From positions 496,001-560,000 of the forward strand of contig NZ_BMLS01000002.1 of NCBI RefSeq assembly GCF_014645355.1: a DNA stretch of 64,000 nt, given 5' to 3'. Below are positions 55,885-64,000 of the stretch, piece after piece (position 1 is the first letter of the stretch; each line of letters opens with the position of its first letter). The notes beneath the pieces were generated by a model. It saw only the letters and a program-made list of their open reading frames with translations. It had not been told where the DNA came from and made no database searches. Origin of the DNA: Bowmanella pacifica (GTDB lineage: Bacteria > Pseudomonadota > Gammaproteobacteria > Enterobacterales > Alteromonadaceae). Position numbers and translations under genes: made by a program.

Positions 55885-57627
55885 ATGTACCAGCAACTGG
55901 CTGCCAAAGACAAGGTCCTGTTCTTGTATAAAAACACCCCTGCAACCTTGCTGGGTAATGTCGTAGGCTGCCTGCCGCTGGGTATTGTCATGGCGATTGG
56001 AGGCTATGCACTGGCAGCCCTCTTGTGGGTTAGCGGTATTTACCTGCTAACCTTGCTGCGCTGGCTTCACTATAAGCAGCTCACCGCCAAGCTGGCCTGC
56101 GATGTTGAACTATTCCGCTTTGGGCAATCACAAACCTGGCTGGCCTTTGCGTCCGGGTGTTTATGGGGTAGCGCCGGTGTTTTGTTCTTTGATGTGAATG
56201 CCTTGGAGAACCTGGCATTTCTTATCCTGACTTTTGTATGCATGATGGCAGGCAGTCTGGCTTCGCTTTCTGCACGCCCTTTAACCTACAGCGCTTTTGC
56301 TGTTCCTACTATGCTGCCTCTGATCCTCAATCTGTTGCTGCAAGATGAAGCCTTCTACACTTGGATGAGCTTCGGAGCCGCAACCTATCTGATTGCGACA
56401 TTTTCCTTCAGCCTGAACTTGTCCCGGGTAATTCAAAATTCGCTGGCGCTGAAATATGAAAATGTCGACCTTATTGCCAATCTCAAAAAGCAAACCGACA
56501 AGGCCAATCAGGCTAACCGCGACAAATCCCGCTTTCTGGCCGCCACCAGCCATGACCTGCGTCAGCCTTTGCATGCTGCCAATTTGTTTTACGAACTGTT
56601 AAGCGAAAAAATCCATCAGCCCGAACAGCTAGAGGATCTTCATAACCTTGGCCGCAGCCTGAACTCACTCAATAGCCTGTTAAGTTTGATGCTGGATATC
56701 TCCAAACTGGATGCCGGTATTATTGAGCCTCAGAAAGTAAACTTCGACTTGGCGCTGTTACTGGACAAGTTAACCCATCAATTTGCCCTGCAAGCAGACA
56801 GCAAAGGGTTAACCTTTAGTGTTCAGGCTCAATCTCAGCAGATTTTCAGCGATCCCGCCCTGCTTGAACTGGTTATCACAAACTTACTGGTTAACGCCCT
56901 AAAATATACCCATAGGGGCAGTGTCAGCGTATTTACTCAGCGACGAGGTGATAGCCTGGCACTGCATATCCGCGATACCGGCATAGGCATCCCGTTAAAA
57001 CATCAGGGAGATATCTTTAACGAGTTCTTCCAGCTAGATAACCCGGAACGGGACAAACACAAAGGCCTTGGGCTGGGATTATCCATAGTAAAACGTATTA
57101 TGGAATTGCTTGGCCATCCGTTAGGACTTACATCTCGTCCCGGTCTGGGCAGCGAATTTATTTTGTCTTTTCCACTGGCAGATCGCCTCACGCCTCCTCC
57201 CCCAAAGCCATCATCAACCACCGGACTATCACTGGATGGCCAACATATTTTGATAGTCGACAACGAACAGGAAATTGTCTTCGCCATGCAAAAGTTGCTC
57301 CGCCAATGGGGCTGTAGCGTGACAACCGCAACATCCACCGGGCAAGTGCTGGCTCAGCCTCATCAAGTAAAGCCGGATATGATTATCTGCGACTTTCGCA
57401 TGCCGGGCGCGCTGAATGGCTGCGACATCATCGAACAACTGCGTGCATCGCTTGGGGATATTCCCGCCCTGATCCTGACCGGCGACACCGATAAGGCGGT
57501 CGAAATGTTAATTGAAACAGCCGGCTTGCCTGCATTACATAAGCCCGTCAAACCAGCACAACTGCGGATCATGATGGCCAGGCTACTCAAGCCACAAATC
57601 AAACGATCACCTGTAGCGCTAGAATAA
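55885..57627 (+). CDS. Hybrid sensor histidine kinase with C-terminal receiver
   Basis: The 580-residue protein has about six hydrophobic segments in residues 25-190, a short coiled coil, and an HisKA domain with the phospho-histidine in FLAATSHDLRQPLHA. An HATPase follows (NLLVNALKYTHRG, DTGIGIPLKHQGDIF, GLGLGLSIVKR), then a receiver (LIVDNEQEIV; phospho-acceptor in MIICDFRMPG). It probably phosphorylates the upstream LuxR-type regulator. The stimulus is unknown. Confidence 0.94.
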   Translation: MYQQLAAKDKVLFLYKNTPATLLGNVVGCLPLGIVMAIGGYALAALLWVSGIYLLTLLRWLHYKQLTAKLACDVELFRFGQSQTWLAFASGCLWGSAGVLFFDVNALENLAFLILTFVCMMAGSLASLSARPLTYSAFAVPTMLPLILNLLLQDEAFYTWMSFGAATYLIATFSFSLNLSRVIQNSLALKYENVDLIANLKKQTDKANQANRDKSRFLAATSHDLRQPLHAANLFYELLSEKIHQPEQLEDLHNLGRSLNSLNSLLSLMLDISKLDAGIIEPQKVNFDLALLLDKLTHQFALQADSKGLTFSVQAQSQQIFSDPALLELVITNLLVNALKYTHRGSVSVFTQRRGDSLALHIRDTGIGIPLKHQGDIFNEFFQLDNPERDKHKGLGLGLSIVKRIMELLGHPLGLTSRPGLGSEFILSFPLADRLTPPPPKPSSTTGLSLDGQHILIVDNEQEIVFAMQKLLRQWGCSVTTATSTGQVLAQPHQVKPDMIICDFRMPGALNGCDIIEQLRASLGDIPALILTGDTDKAVEMLIETAGLPALHKPVKPAQLRIMMARLLKPQIKRSPVALE

Positions 57628-57708
57628 CCGAAGCGTTGATCTTTATTGCGCCAACGACGTAATCACTGATATTCGGTTTGTCGTTAATGTGTCAGTGAGG
57701 GGAACAAA

Positions 57709-58272
57709 GTGCGAATGCTGTTATTGCTTGTCAGCCTGTGGGGGCTCAGTGGCTGCACAGGTATGCCGGATAAGGTGACGCCGGTCAGCGGGTTTGAACT
57801 AAACCGCTACTTGGGTACCTGGTATGAAATTGCCCGCCTTGATCATAGTTTTGAAGCCGGTCTTAGCCAGGTGACGGCCCATTACAGCATGCGTGAGGAT
57901 GGCGGCGTGTCGGTACTGAATCGCGGCTTCTCGGCCGAAGACAAGCACTGGCAACAAGCGCAAGGTAAGGCCTACTTTGTTGAAGACCCGAACACCGGTT
58001 ATTTGAAGGTGTCTTTTTTCGGCCCCTTTTATGGCGCCTATGTGATTTTTGAACTGGATAAGCAGGATTATCAATATGCCTTTGTGTCCGGCCCGGATAC
58101 CGATTACTTGTGGTTATTGGCCCGTACACCTGACATAGAACAAGAAGTGATACAAAAGTTTGAGCAAATGGCCAAGGACAGAGGCTTCAATATCGACCAA
58201 CTGATTTATGTGGAGCACGCTTCCGCGCCCAAGCAGCAGGCTAATCCAGCGTCCGCCGGTAGCGCAGAATAG
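57709..58272 (+). CDS. blc: Outer-membrane lipocalin lipoprotein
   Basis: The 187-residue protein starts at GTG behind AGGGGAAC and has a lipoprotein signal ending LSGC. The lipocalin fold shows in ELNRYLGTWYEIARLDHSFEAGL (GxW motif) and YAFVSGPDTDYLWLLARTP. Bacterial Blc binds lysophospholipids and aids envelope repair. The last 32 bases overlap the convergent permease gene, and the extra C-terminal 20 residues reflect that. Confidence 0.92.
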   Translation: MRMLLLLVSLWGLSGCTGMPDKVTPVSGFELNRYLGTWYEIARLDHSFEAGLSQVTAHYSMREDGGVSVLNRGFSAEDKHWQQAQGKAYFVEDPNTGYLKVSFFGPFYGAYVIFELDKQDYQYAFVSGPDTDYLWLLARTPDIEQEVIQKFEQMAKDRGFNIDQLIYVEHASAPKQQANPASAGSAE

Positions 58273-59377
58273 CCACAGCCCCGACCACCACAATAAAGAG
58301 GAGTAAAGCGACAAACTCTTGCTGTAACTCAAACAGGCTGTTGCCTTTTAACATTACGCCCCTCACCATGCGCAAAAAATGCGTCAGGGGCAGCACTTCA
58401 CCCATGCTTTGCGCCCAGTGCGGCATACCGCGAAACGGGAACATAAAACCGGACAGCAGGATAGAAGGTAGAAAGAAGAAAAAGGTCATCTGCATGGCCT
58501 GCATCTGACTGCGGGCCACAGTGGAAAAGGTAAAGCCCAGGCAGAGGTTAGCCAGAATAAACACCATCACCCCAGCTAGCAGTAAACCGAAACTGCCAAA
58601 AAACGGCACCGCAAACAAATACTTTGCCGCGCCCAAAATCACCAGGGTTTGTACCAGCCCCACCAGAATGTAGGGGCAAATTTTACCTAACATCATTTCA
58701 TGGGGGCGGGTGGGCATGGCCAGCAGATTCTCCAGATTGCCCCGTTCACTTTCTCGGGTCATGGCCATGGAGGTGATCATCACGCAGGTCATGGTTAGGA
58801 TCACGCCTAATAACCCAGGCACAATATTGTACTGGGTAATCCCCTCAGGGTTGTAGCGTTTATGTATCACCACATCAATTTGGGCAGGTGGTGTCTGCAG
58901 GTAGGCAAGCGGCCCCAACGATTCGGTGCGCAGCGCCTGATTAACAATTTCTTTGGCCTGGCCGATGGCATTGGACGCGGCGGCCGGATCGGACGCATCG
59001 GCTTCAATTAACAGTTGCGGCTGTTCGCCTCGCACGAACTTGCGGGTAAAGCCCTGCGGTATATGAATCACAAAAGACACTTCGCCTTTGGCCAACCACT
59101 CACTGCCCTGCTGTGGGCTGTCGGCTTTACGCAGCAATTGGTAGTAGCCTGACTGTTCAAAGGCACTCAGAACCCGACGCACAACAGGCGAACTGTCTTG
59201 TGCATACACAGCAGTAGGCAGTGACTTAGGGTCGGTATTAATGGCAAAGCCAAATAAAATTAGCTGGATAATCGGCAGTCCCAGCATCATAGCAAAGGTC
59301 ATACGGTCACGACGCATCTGCACCAATTCCTTGGCCATAATGGCGTAGATGCGCTGCAGACTGGCACCTATTTTCAT
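58241..59377 (-). CDS. ABC-2 type efflux permease
   Basis: The 378-residue protein has an N-terminal membrane helix, a large exported loop, and five C-terminal helices, with MTRESERGNLENLLAMP and MLGLPIIQLILFGFAINTDP typical of YhhJ/YbhR-like permeases. It is last in the TetR-HlyD-ATPase-permease operon; its 3' end overlaps the lipocalin gene by 32 bases on the other strand. The substrate is probably a drug or toxic organic compound. Confidence 0.93.
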   Translation of the reverse strand: MKIGASLQRIYAIMAKELVQMRRDRMTFAMMLGLPIIQLILFGFAINTDPKSLPTAVYAQDSSPVVRRVLSAFEQSGYYQLLRKADSPQQGSEWLAKGEVSFVIHIPQGFTRKFVRGEQPQLLIEADASDPAAASNAIGQAKEIVNQALRTESLGPLAYLQTPPAQIDVVIHKRYNPEGITQYNIVPGLLGVILTMTCVMITSMAMTRESERGNLENLLAMPTRPHEMMLGKICPYILVGLVQTLVILGAAKYLFAVPFFGSFGLLLAGVMVFILANLCLGFTFSTVARSQMQAMQMTFFFFLPSILLSGFMFPFRGMPHWAQSMGEVLPLTHFLRMVRGVMLKGNSLFELQQEFVALLLFIVVVGAVAILRYRRTLD

Positions 59378-60306
59378 CAGCCATGCTCCCGGGTATCTTG
59401 GCCAGCATCCTGCATCAGGGAAATAAAGGTATCTTCCAGGCTGGCCTGAATTTCCTGCCAGTGCGTCCCATCTGAGGGTAAGGTCTGAATGGCTGACTGT
59501 AGCTTTACTCTATCCCGACCACTGATATGCAAGGCGGCGCCAAAAAATGCCACATGCTCGACACCAGGCACACCTTTAAGTTGCTCGGCCAGTCTTCGCA
59601 CCTGTTCGCCTTTGCCCTGAAAGGTGATTAGGCCCGCTTGCTGAATCACATCAGCTACCCGCCCCTGAGTCAGAATATTGCCATGAGCCAGATAAACAAT
59701 TTTATCGCAGCGCTCGGCCTCATCCATATAGTGAGTAGACACTAACACTGTCATACCTTGATTAGACAGCTGATGAATCTCATCCCAGAATTCACGTCTG
59801 GCTTGGGGATCCACACCGGCAGTAGGTTCATCTAACAGCAAGAGTTCAGGCTGATGCATGGTCACTGCCGCCAGCGCCAGGCGCTGCTTCCATCCCCCCG
59901 ACAACGCGCCGCTTAGCTGGTTCTGACGCTCAGTTAATCCCAGCTTTGCCAAGGTGGCATCCACTAGCTGCCTGCGCTTCGACAAGTTATACAAACGGGC
60001 TACAAACTCCAGATTCTCGCGAATGGTTAAGTCTTCCCAAAAAGAGAACTTCTGCGTCATATAGCCAGTGGCATCTTTGATTTGCCTGGCCTGCCTGCGA
60101 ATATCAAAGCCCAGACAGCGTCCCTCCCCTTCGGATGGTTCGAGCAGCCCACAAATCATGCGGATGGTGGTGGTTTTTCCCGAGCCATTGGGGCCCAGAA
60201 ATCCCCAAACCTGTCCTTTTGGCATTTGCAGATCGACCCCCCTTACTACGGCATTGTCGTTAAAGCGTTTGACCAATCCCCTGACATCTATGGCCAATTC
60301 ATTCAT
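59377..60306 (-). CDS. ABC transporter ATP-binding protein
   Basis: The 309-residue ATPase has Walker A GPNGSGKTTT, signature LSGGWKQRLALAA, Walker B LLLLDEPTAGVD and H-loop STHYMDEAERC. The usual signature reads LSGGxxQR, so it is intact. It pairs with the permease whose start adjoins its stop. The C-terminal region may bind the permease, as in YbhF-type proteins. Confidence 0.95.
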   Translation of the reverse strand: MNELAIDVRGLVKRFNDNAVVRGVDLQMPKGQVWGFLGPNGSGKTTTIRMICGLLEPSEGEGRCLGFDIRRQARQIKDATGYMTQKFSFWEDLTIRENLEFVARLYNLSKRRQLVDATLAKLGLTERQNQLSGALSGGWKQRLALAAVTMHQPELLLLDEPTAGVDPQARREFWDEIHQLSNQGMTVLVSTHYMDEAERCDKIVYLAHGNILTQGRVADVIQQAGLITFQGKGEQVRRLAEQLKGVPGVEHVAFFGAALHISGRDRVKLQSAIQTLPSDGTHWQEIQASLEDTFISLMQDAGQDTREHG

Positions 60307-61235
60307 AAACTGACATCCACGGGCAAACCAACCGGCAAATCATTATCTTCAGCCAGGTCTGCTTCCACCAGAAATACCAACTTGTCGCGGCTGCCCTTGC
60401 TGTAAAGCACAGGCGGGGTAAATTCGGCCTGCTTAGCCATAAAACTAATAGTTCCGCTCAGGGGCTTAGGCTTACCTTGCGCATAAATATTGACCCTTTG
60501 CCCCAACTGCAGACCAGATAAAATGCGAACGGGCACGTAAAAACGCACCTTAAACTGTCCGTTTAACAGGATGGAAAGCACTGGTGTACCCGCCATCACA
60601 AACTCCCCAGGGCGGTAAAACACATCATCCACCCAACCGCTTTGTCCCGCGCTTACCTGCCGCTGATTTTGCTGCCACTCACTGATACGTTTTCCTTGCT
60701 CGGCCGCCATCAAGTCCGCTTGCGCCGCACTGATGGCATCCGGACGGGCCGACAGTTTCGCTTCGGCTAACTGATCTTCAAGCTGCGTTACCTGTGCCTT
60801 GGCCACTGCCAAATTCGCTATGGCTTGATCCAGACTGGCCTGGCTGCTGAGTTGCTGCGCGGCGGTCTGTGTTTCCCGCGCGGCGACCAATTCAGCCAGT
60901 TCAAGACGGGCTTTGGCTTCACTAACCTGAGCGGTAAGGCGGTCCAACTTTTCCTGCCTGGCACCTTTTTGCATATCGCTCAACAAGGCTTGTTTCTGCA
61001 TCACCCACTGCTCAGCCTGCTGCACTGCGAAGTTTTCGCGCTCTGATTCTAAACGGAACAAAGTTTGCCCGGCCTGCACTTGCTGACCTTCATTTACGCT
61101 CTGTTCTTTCAGCCAACCAGATTGCGGTGCCGCCACCAGCAACTGCCTGGCTTCCACATACCCCGAGAAGTATTGCTCGGCAGGCGGCTCAGCACATCCC
61201 GCCAGCAGAACCGCAAGTAACAAGTATTTTTTCAT
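60303..61235 (-). CDS. HlyD-family membrane fusion lipoprotein
   Basis: The 310-residue periplasmic adaptor has a lipobox (LLAVLLAGCAEPP), lipoyl-like half-motifs (SGYVEARQLLVAAPQSGWLKEQSVNEGQQVQAGQTLF) and a long coiled coil (residues 75-190). It couples the inner-membrane ABC unit to an outer-membrane channel. It overlaps the ATPase start by 4 bases and resembles YbhG. Confidence 0.93.
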   Translation of the reverse strand: MKKYLLLAVLLAGCAEPPAEQYFSGYVEARQLLVAAPQSGWLKEQSVNEGQQVQAGQTLFRLESERENFAVQQAEQWVMQKQALLSDMQKGARQEKLDRLTAQVSEAKARLELAELVAARETQTAAQQLSSQASLDQAIANLAVAKAQVTQLEDQLAEAKLSARPDAISAAQADLMAAEQGKRISEWQQNQRQVSAGQSGWVDDVFYRPGEFVMAGTPVLSILLNGQFKVRFYVPVRILSGLQLGQRVNIYAQGKPKPLSGTISFMAKQAEFTPPVLYSKGSRDKLVFLVEADLAEDNDLPVGLPVDVSL

Positions 61236-61244
61236 ACGTCCTCA

Positions 61245-61865
61245 CTACGCTTTCAGGGCCTTGAGTAACATGTTTTTGTGGGTTTGAAACAGTGACGGCA
61301 AATCCAGGCTTTTTTCACTGCCTTGCTCAAACACTACCGCCCATATAGCGGAGAAAATGACCGGCGCCACCATCAAACGGGCTGCATTATATGGGTTGTC
61401 AGTGTGCAGCACTCCCATTTCACAGCCCCGTTCAATTAACGCCGTTAACCCCGCCAAGGCCCGTTCGATAACATCCTGCCGGTAACGCTTAATCACTTCA
61501 GGAAAGGCAAACGCATCACCAATTAACACTTTGGCCAACATAGGTAACTTAGAATCCTGAATCATCATGGGCAGAGCGCTCACCAATAATTCCAATGCCT
61601 GCTCAAAGTCATCCGCCTGTCGTAGTATCTCTTCCAACATTTCCACTCGAGGAAGCGCTACCGAGGAGACAATTTCCATAAAGAGATCTTGCTTAGAATC
61701 GAAATACAGATAAAGCGTGCCTTTGGAAACGCCGGCGCGACGGGCAATGTTTTCCATCTTGGCCAAACTGAAGCCCCGCTCAAAAAATTCCTGTAAGCCA
61801 GCTTCTAAAAACTGGTTACGCCTCACTCCTTTGGCGGCATCGGTATTTGCACGTCGCATATTCAC
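61245..61865 (-). CDS. TetR-family repressor of the efflux operon
   Basis: The 206-residue protein has a TetR HTH (FLEAGLQEFFERGFSLAKMENIARRAGVSKGTLYLYFDSKQDLFMEI) and a C-terminal domain of the CecR/AefR type. It is the first gene of the efflux operon, as CecR is in the ybh operon. A perfect palindrome directly upstream is the expected operator, indicating autorepression. Confidence 0.93.
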   Translation of the reverse strand: MNMRRANTDAAKGVRRNQFLEAGLQEFFERGFSLAKMENIARRAGVSKGTLYLYFDSKQDLFMEIVSSVALPRVEMLEEILRQADDFEQALELLVSALPMMIQDSKLPMLAKVLIGDAFAFPEVIKRYRQDVIERALAGLTALIERGCEMGVLHTDNPYNAARLMVAPVIFSAIWAVVFEQGSEKSLDLPSLFQTHKNMLLKALKA

Positions 61866-61870
61866 TCAAC

Positions 61871-61894
61871 AACTAACTGACTGGTCAGTTAGTT
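61871..61894 (-). promoter_or_regulatory. Perfect palindromic operator of the efflux operon
   Basis: Arms AACTAACTGAC (61871-61881) and GTCAGTTAGTT (61884-61894) are perfect inverted copies around TG, 6 bases upstream of the repressor start. TetR proteins of this type bind such near-contiguous arms. Confidence 0.75.
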
Positions 61895-61943
61895 ATGAAG
61901 TACAAATCATAAACAATCAAGTTAAAAATCCTTATCTCCAAGC

Positions 61944-62211
61944 TAGAGCGTGTTGACCTTTTGAGTATAGATGTTGTTCAAATCCAGTCCCTTCTGATCA
62001 CGGCGCCGGGCTGCAGGCCTAGTGGGTCTAAGTCAAAGCCCGGCAACACCGAGCAGGAGGGGCTGGGTTGAACCCTTCGGGCAGCGCTTGTGGGCCCTTT
62101 CTACGGCGTTATCACTCACTCATGTAGAATAACTACACCACGTTCGCTCTGCCTTGTATAAAGGGCCCACAAACTGCTGCAAAATCATACTCAAAAGGTT
62201 AACACGCTCTA
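61944..62211. mobile_element. 268-bp MITE-like element with 25-bp terminal inverted repeats
   Basis: Ends 61944-61968 and 62187-62211 are inverted copies with one mismatch (TAGAGCGTGTT... and ...AACACGCTCTA). Both ends begin with TA, consistent with a TA target duplication as in Tc1/IS630-type elements. An internal inverted pair TTGTGGGCCCTTT/AAAGGGCCCACAA (62088-62100, 62160-62172) adds secondary structure. No coding frame is present. The parent transposase would lie elsewhere. Confidence 0.7.
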
Positions 62212-62342
62212 ATTGTTTTACATTCTGTTCATTGACTAACAACGCTTCTCTGTCTATTTTCCACCGCTTCTCAAGAGGGGAAACAGCCGGTGTCAGATGT
62301 TTTTCTGACGGAACGTATTTGCTGATTCAGAAAGGAAAACAG

Positions 62343-64000
62343 ATGAAACTCAGCGCTTTACTGCCTACTTTCGCTTTATGTGTCTTCATATCAGGCTGTG
62401 GAGGCTCGGATAGCTCACCGCAGCCTGAACCAACGCCCGAAAATAACCCGCCGGTTGCCAAGATCTATCAAGCCAAAGATCGCATTGATTTAAACCAGAG
62501 TCTGGAATTGTCTGGTGCAGACAGTTATGACCCAGACAATGACACGCTTAGCTATAAATGGACTGCCATTGGCCCGGGAGGGGTACCAGCCATCGCAGGT
62601 AAAGACGATGAAAAAACATTGAACTTTGTGCCACCTAGCGCAGGCCTGTATCACATCACCTTAACGGTAACGGATAGCAAAGGGGCCACACATAGTGTCA
62701 CCGCTATGCTTCAGGTAGATGATAGAAACCCTATATTAGTTAATATTGAGGCTGACCAATCCACACAAATTGGCGAACTGGTTGCCTTATACGGTCGTTT
62801 TGAGCAATTTGAACAGCTAGGCGAGACTCCGGTTGGATTTACCTGGCAGCTAAGTAAACCCGAAGAAAGTCATGCCGAGCTTGATGAGGTCACTACTTAC
62901 CGAACACGATTTATTCCTGACAAGCCAGGTGAGTACAAACTCACCCTGACAGTAAATAGCAACGGCCGCAGCGCAAAGAGTCAATGGTCTGTATGGGCTT
63001 ATGAACCTGACCAGGTCAGGCCTAGTGCCAAGATATCGGTCGTTAGTCAGGAACTTCGCCCCAATCGCGACACCTTATTGAAAGCCTACTCTAAATGGGA
63101 TGATGAACCCACAGGGTATTATTGGTCTGTGCAAAGCGCGCCGCCTGAGAGCAATTATAGTTTTAGCGCGCCCGAAGATTTTGAAACCTTGTTTCAGGCC
63201 GACAAGCCGGGGCAGTATGAACTCGAGCTCACGGTGACCAGCGGCAACTTCCAAGGCAAAACCCGTCAGATTCTTCGCGTCGTCGAAGGCAACCGCGCTC
63301 CCAGGGTTGAAATCAACAATATCTTTCATCCTCATCGACCTGGTGAAAAGGTGACACTCTATGCCGAAGGCAAAGATGATGACAATGACAGCCTGAGCTA
63401 CCAATGGCAGTTAATCAGCAAACCCGATGGCAGCGCAGAGAGTCTGGTCAATGCGGATTCTGCTGAAACAGAACTGACGCTGGACTCAGAGGGAGACTAC
63501 CTGGTTTCGGTGACGGCATCAGATGGGCAGCTAAGCTCAGCCCCCGCACTACATTTAATCAGCGCCCAACAAAACTATGCCCCCTTTGCCGCGTTCTCTG
63601 TTGAAAACCAGCGTATTGCTCTGAATGAGAAGGCCCAACTTAATGCTCTGAATACCTTTGATTCAGAAGGTGACAGCCTTGAGTACCACTGGGATGTGAT
63701 AGATAAGCCAGAAGGCGCCAATGCGCTATTACAAGGCAATCTGGGCGTAAGTCCCCAGTTCAGTGCAGATAAGCCTGGCATCTACCTTGTCCAGCTAATT
63801 GCCAATGACGGGCAGGCAAACAGCTACCCACAGGCTAAAGCTATAGTGGTTGAAGATAGTCATGCGCCGGTGGTTGAAATCAGCGGCCAACTTCAGTGGC
63901 ACATTAGCAAAAGCCAAAGCATTGAACTGGATGCCAGCAGCAGCCATGATGCCGATGGTGACAGCCTTAGCTACAGTTGGAAGGTCATCAGCGGGCCAAA
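62343..64000 (+). CDS. PKD-domain lipoprotein, 3' end beyond the window
   Basis: Open to the last base; 552 codons are visible. AAAGGAAAAC precedes the ATG. A lipoprotein signal ends in FISGCGGSDSSP. Then come repeated PKD/cadherin-like domains of about 90 residues, marked by SYDPDNDTLSYKW, AEGKDDDNDSLSYQWQL, NTFDSEGDSLEYHWDV and SSHDADGDSLSYSWKV, each ending GLYHITLTVTDSKG-like. At least five domains are seen. Such proteins are surface or secreted binding proteins; the terminal domain is missing here, so function stays open. Confidence 0.9.
   Translation, partial: MKLSALLPTFALCVFISGCGGSDSSPQPEPTPENNPPVAKIYQAKDRIDLNQSLELSGADSYDPDNDTLSYKWTAIGPGGVPAIAGKDDEKTLNFVPPSAGLYHITLTVTDSKGATHSVTAMLQVDDRNPILVNIEADQSTQIGELVALYGRFEQFEQLGETPVGFTWQLSKPEESHAELDEVTTYRTRFIPDKPGEYKLTLTVNSNGRSAKSQWSVWAYEPDQVRPSAKISVVSQELRPNRDTLLKAYSKWDDEPTGYYWSVQSAPPESNYSFSAPEDFETLFQADKPGQYELELTVTSGNFQGKTRQILRVVEGNRAPRVEINNIFHPHRPGEKVTLYAEGKDDDNDSLSYQWQLISKPDGSAESLVNADSAETELTLDSEGDYLVSVTASDGQLSSAPALHLISAQQNYAPFAAFSVENQRIALNEKAQLNALNTFDSEGDSLEYHWDVIDKPEGANALLQGNLGVSPQFSADKPGIYLVQLIANDGQANSYPQAKAIVVEDSHAPVVEISGQLQWHISKSQSIELDASSSHDADGDSLSYSWKVISGP

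Overview
The window looks like the chromosome of a marine or brackish gammaproteobacterium of the Alteromonadales (Alteromonadaceae-like; genus not fixed). The reasons are the block mutH / rppH-ptsP-(TauE)-lgt-thyA, which follows the E. coli gene order, the pair rapA-rluA, a gcvTHP operon, many c-type cytochromes, a large TonB-dependent receptor, a PEP-CTERM protein and several GGDEF and phosphorelay proteins. No tRNA, rRNA or CRISPR array was seen.

Layout: 1-5163 is an accessory island bounded by two 95-bp direct repeats that each contain a bidirectional terminator. It carries a REP-associated transposase with its end repeats, an AT-rich three-gene operon (HigB-like toxin, HigA antitoxin fused to an ImmA/IrrE-type metallopeptidase, beta-family protein) and a non-coding block made of a chain of short perfect hairpins. 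5176-9683 is the glycine cleavage operon gcvT-gcvH-gcvP on the minus strand. 9976-17163 holds regulators (LysR, two TetR), an alpha/beta hydrolase-TetR pair with a paired operator, an NhaC-type antiporter, a GNAT, cysG and CreA. 17210-20530 is a minus-strand operon of exported haem proteins (diheme c4-like, MauG/CcpA-like, beta-helix fused to cytochrome c), divergent from a TonB-dependent receptor. 23387-33519 holds a transglutaminase-like protein, a diguanylate cyclase, PhoH, rapA-rluA, DUF3530 and an AmpG-type permease.

33722-37646 is a second accessory stretch. It contains an AT-rich pair (FeeM/LuxI-like N-acyltransferase plus carboxyl-methyltransferase-like enzyme) and, after a PqiA-like gene, a 1.3-kb insertion flanked by 51-bp direct repeats that preserve both neighbouring genes. 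37628-47824 returns to core genome: DODA-type dioxygenase and MarR, two signalling proteins, thyA-lgt-TauE-ptsP-rppH, YhhN and mutH. 47843-54954 has a 1751-residue repeat-rich surface protein, an AraC regulator and a PEP-CTERM protein. 55220-58272 has a LuxR-type response regulator, a hybrid kinase and a lipocalin. 58241-61865 is a TetR-HlyD-ABC-ABC2 efflux operon with a perfect palindromic operator. A 268-bp MITE with TA ends follows, and the window ends inside a PKD-type lipoprotein gene.

The strongest candidates for something undescribed are the HigB/HigA-peptidase/beta operon, the hairpin chain beside it, the acyltransferase-methyltransferase pair and the two insertions with unusually long direct repeats.
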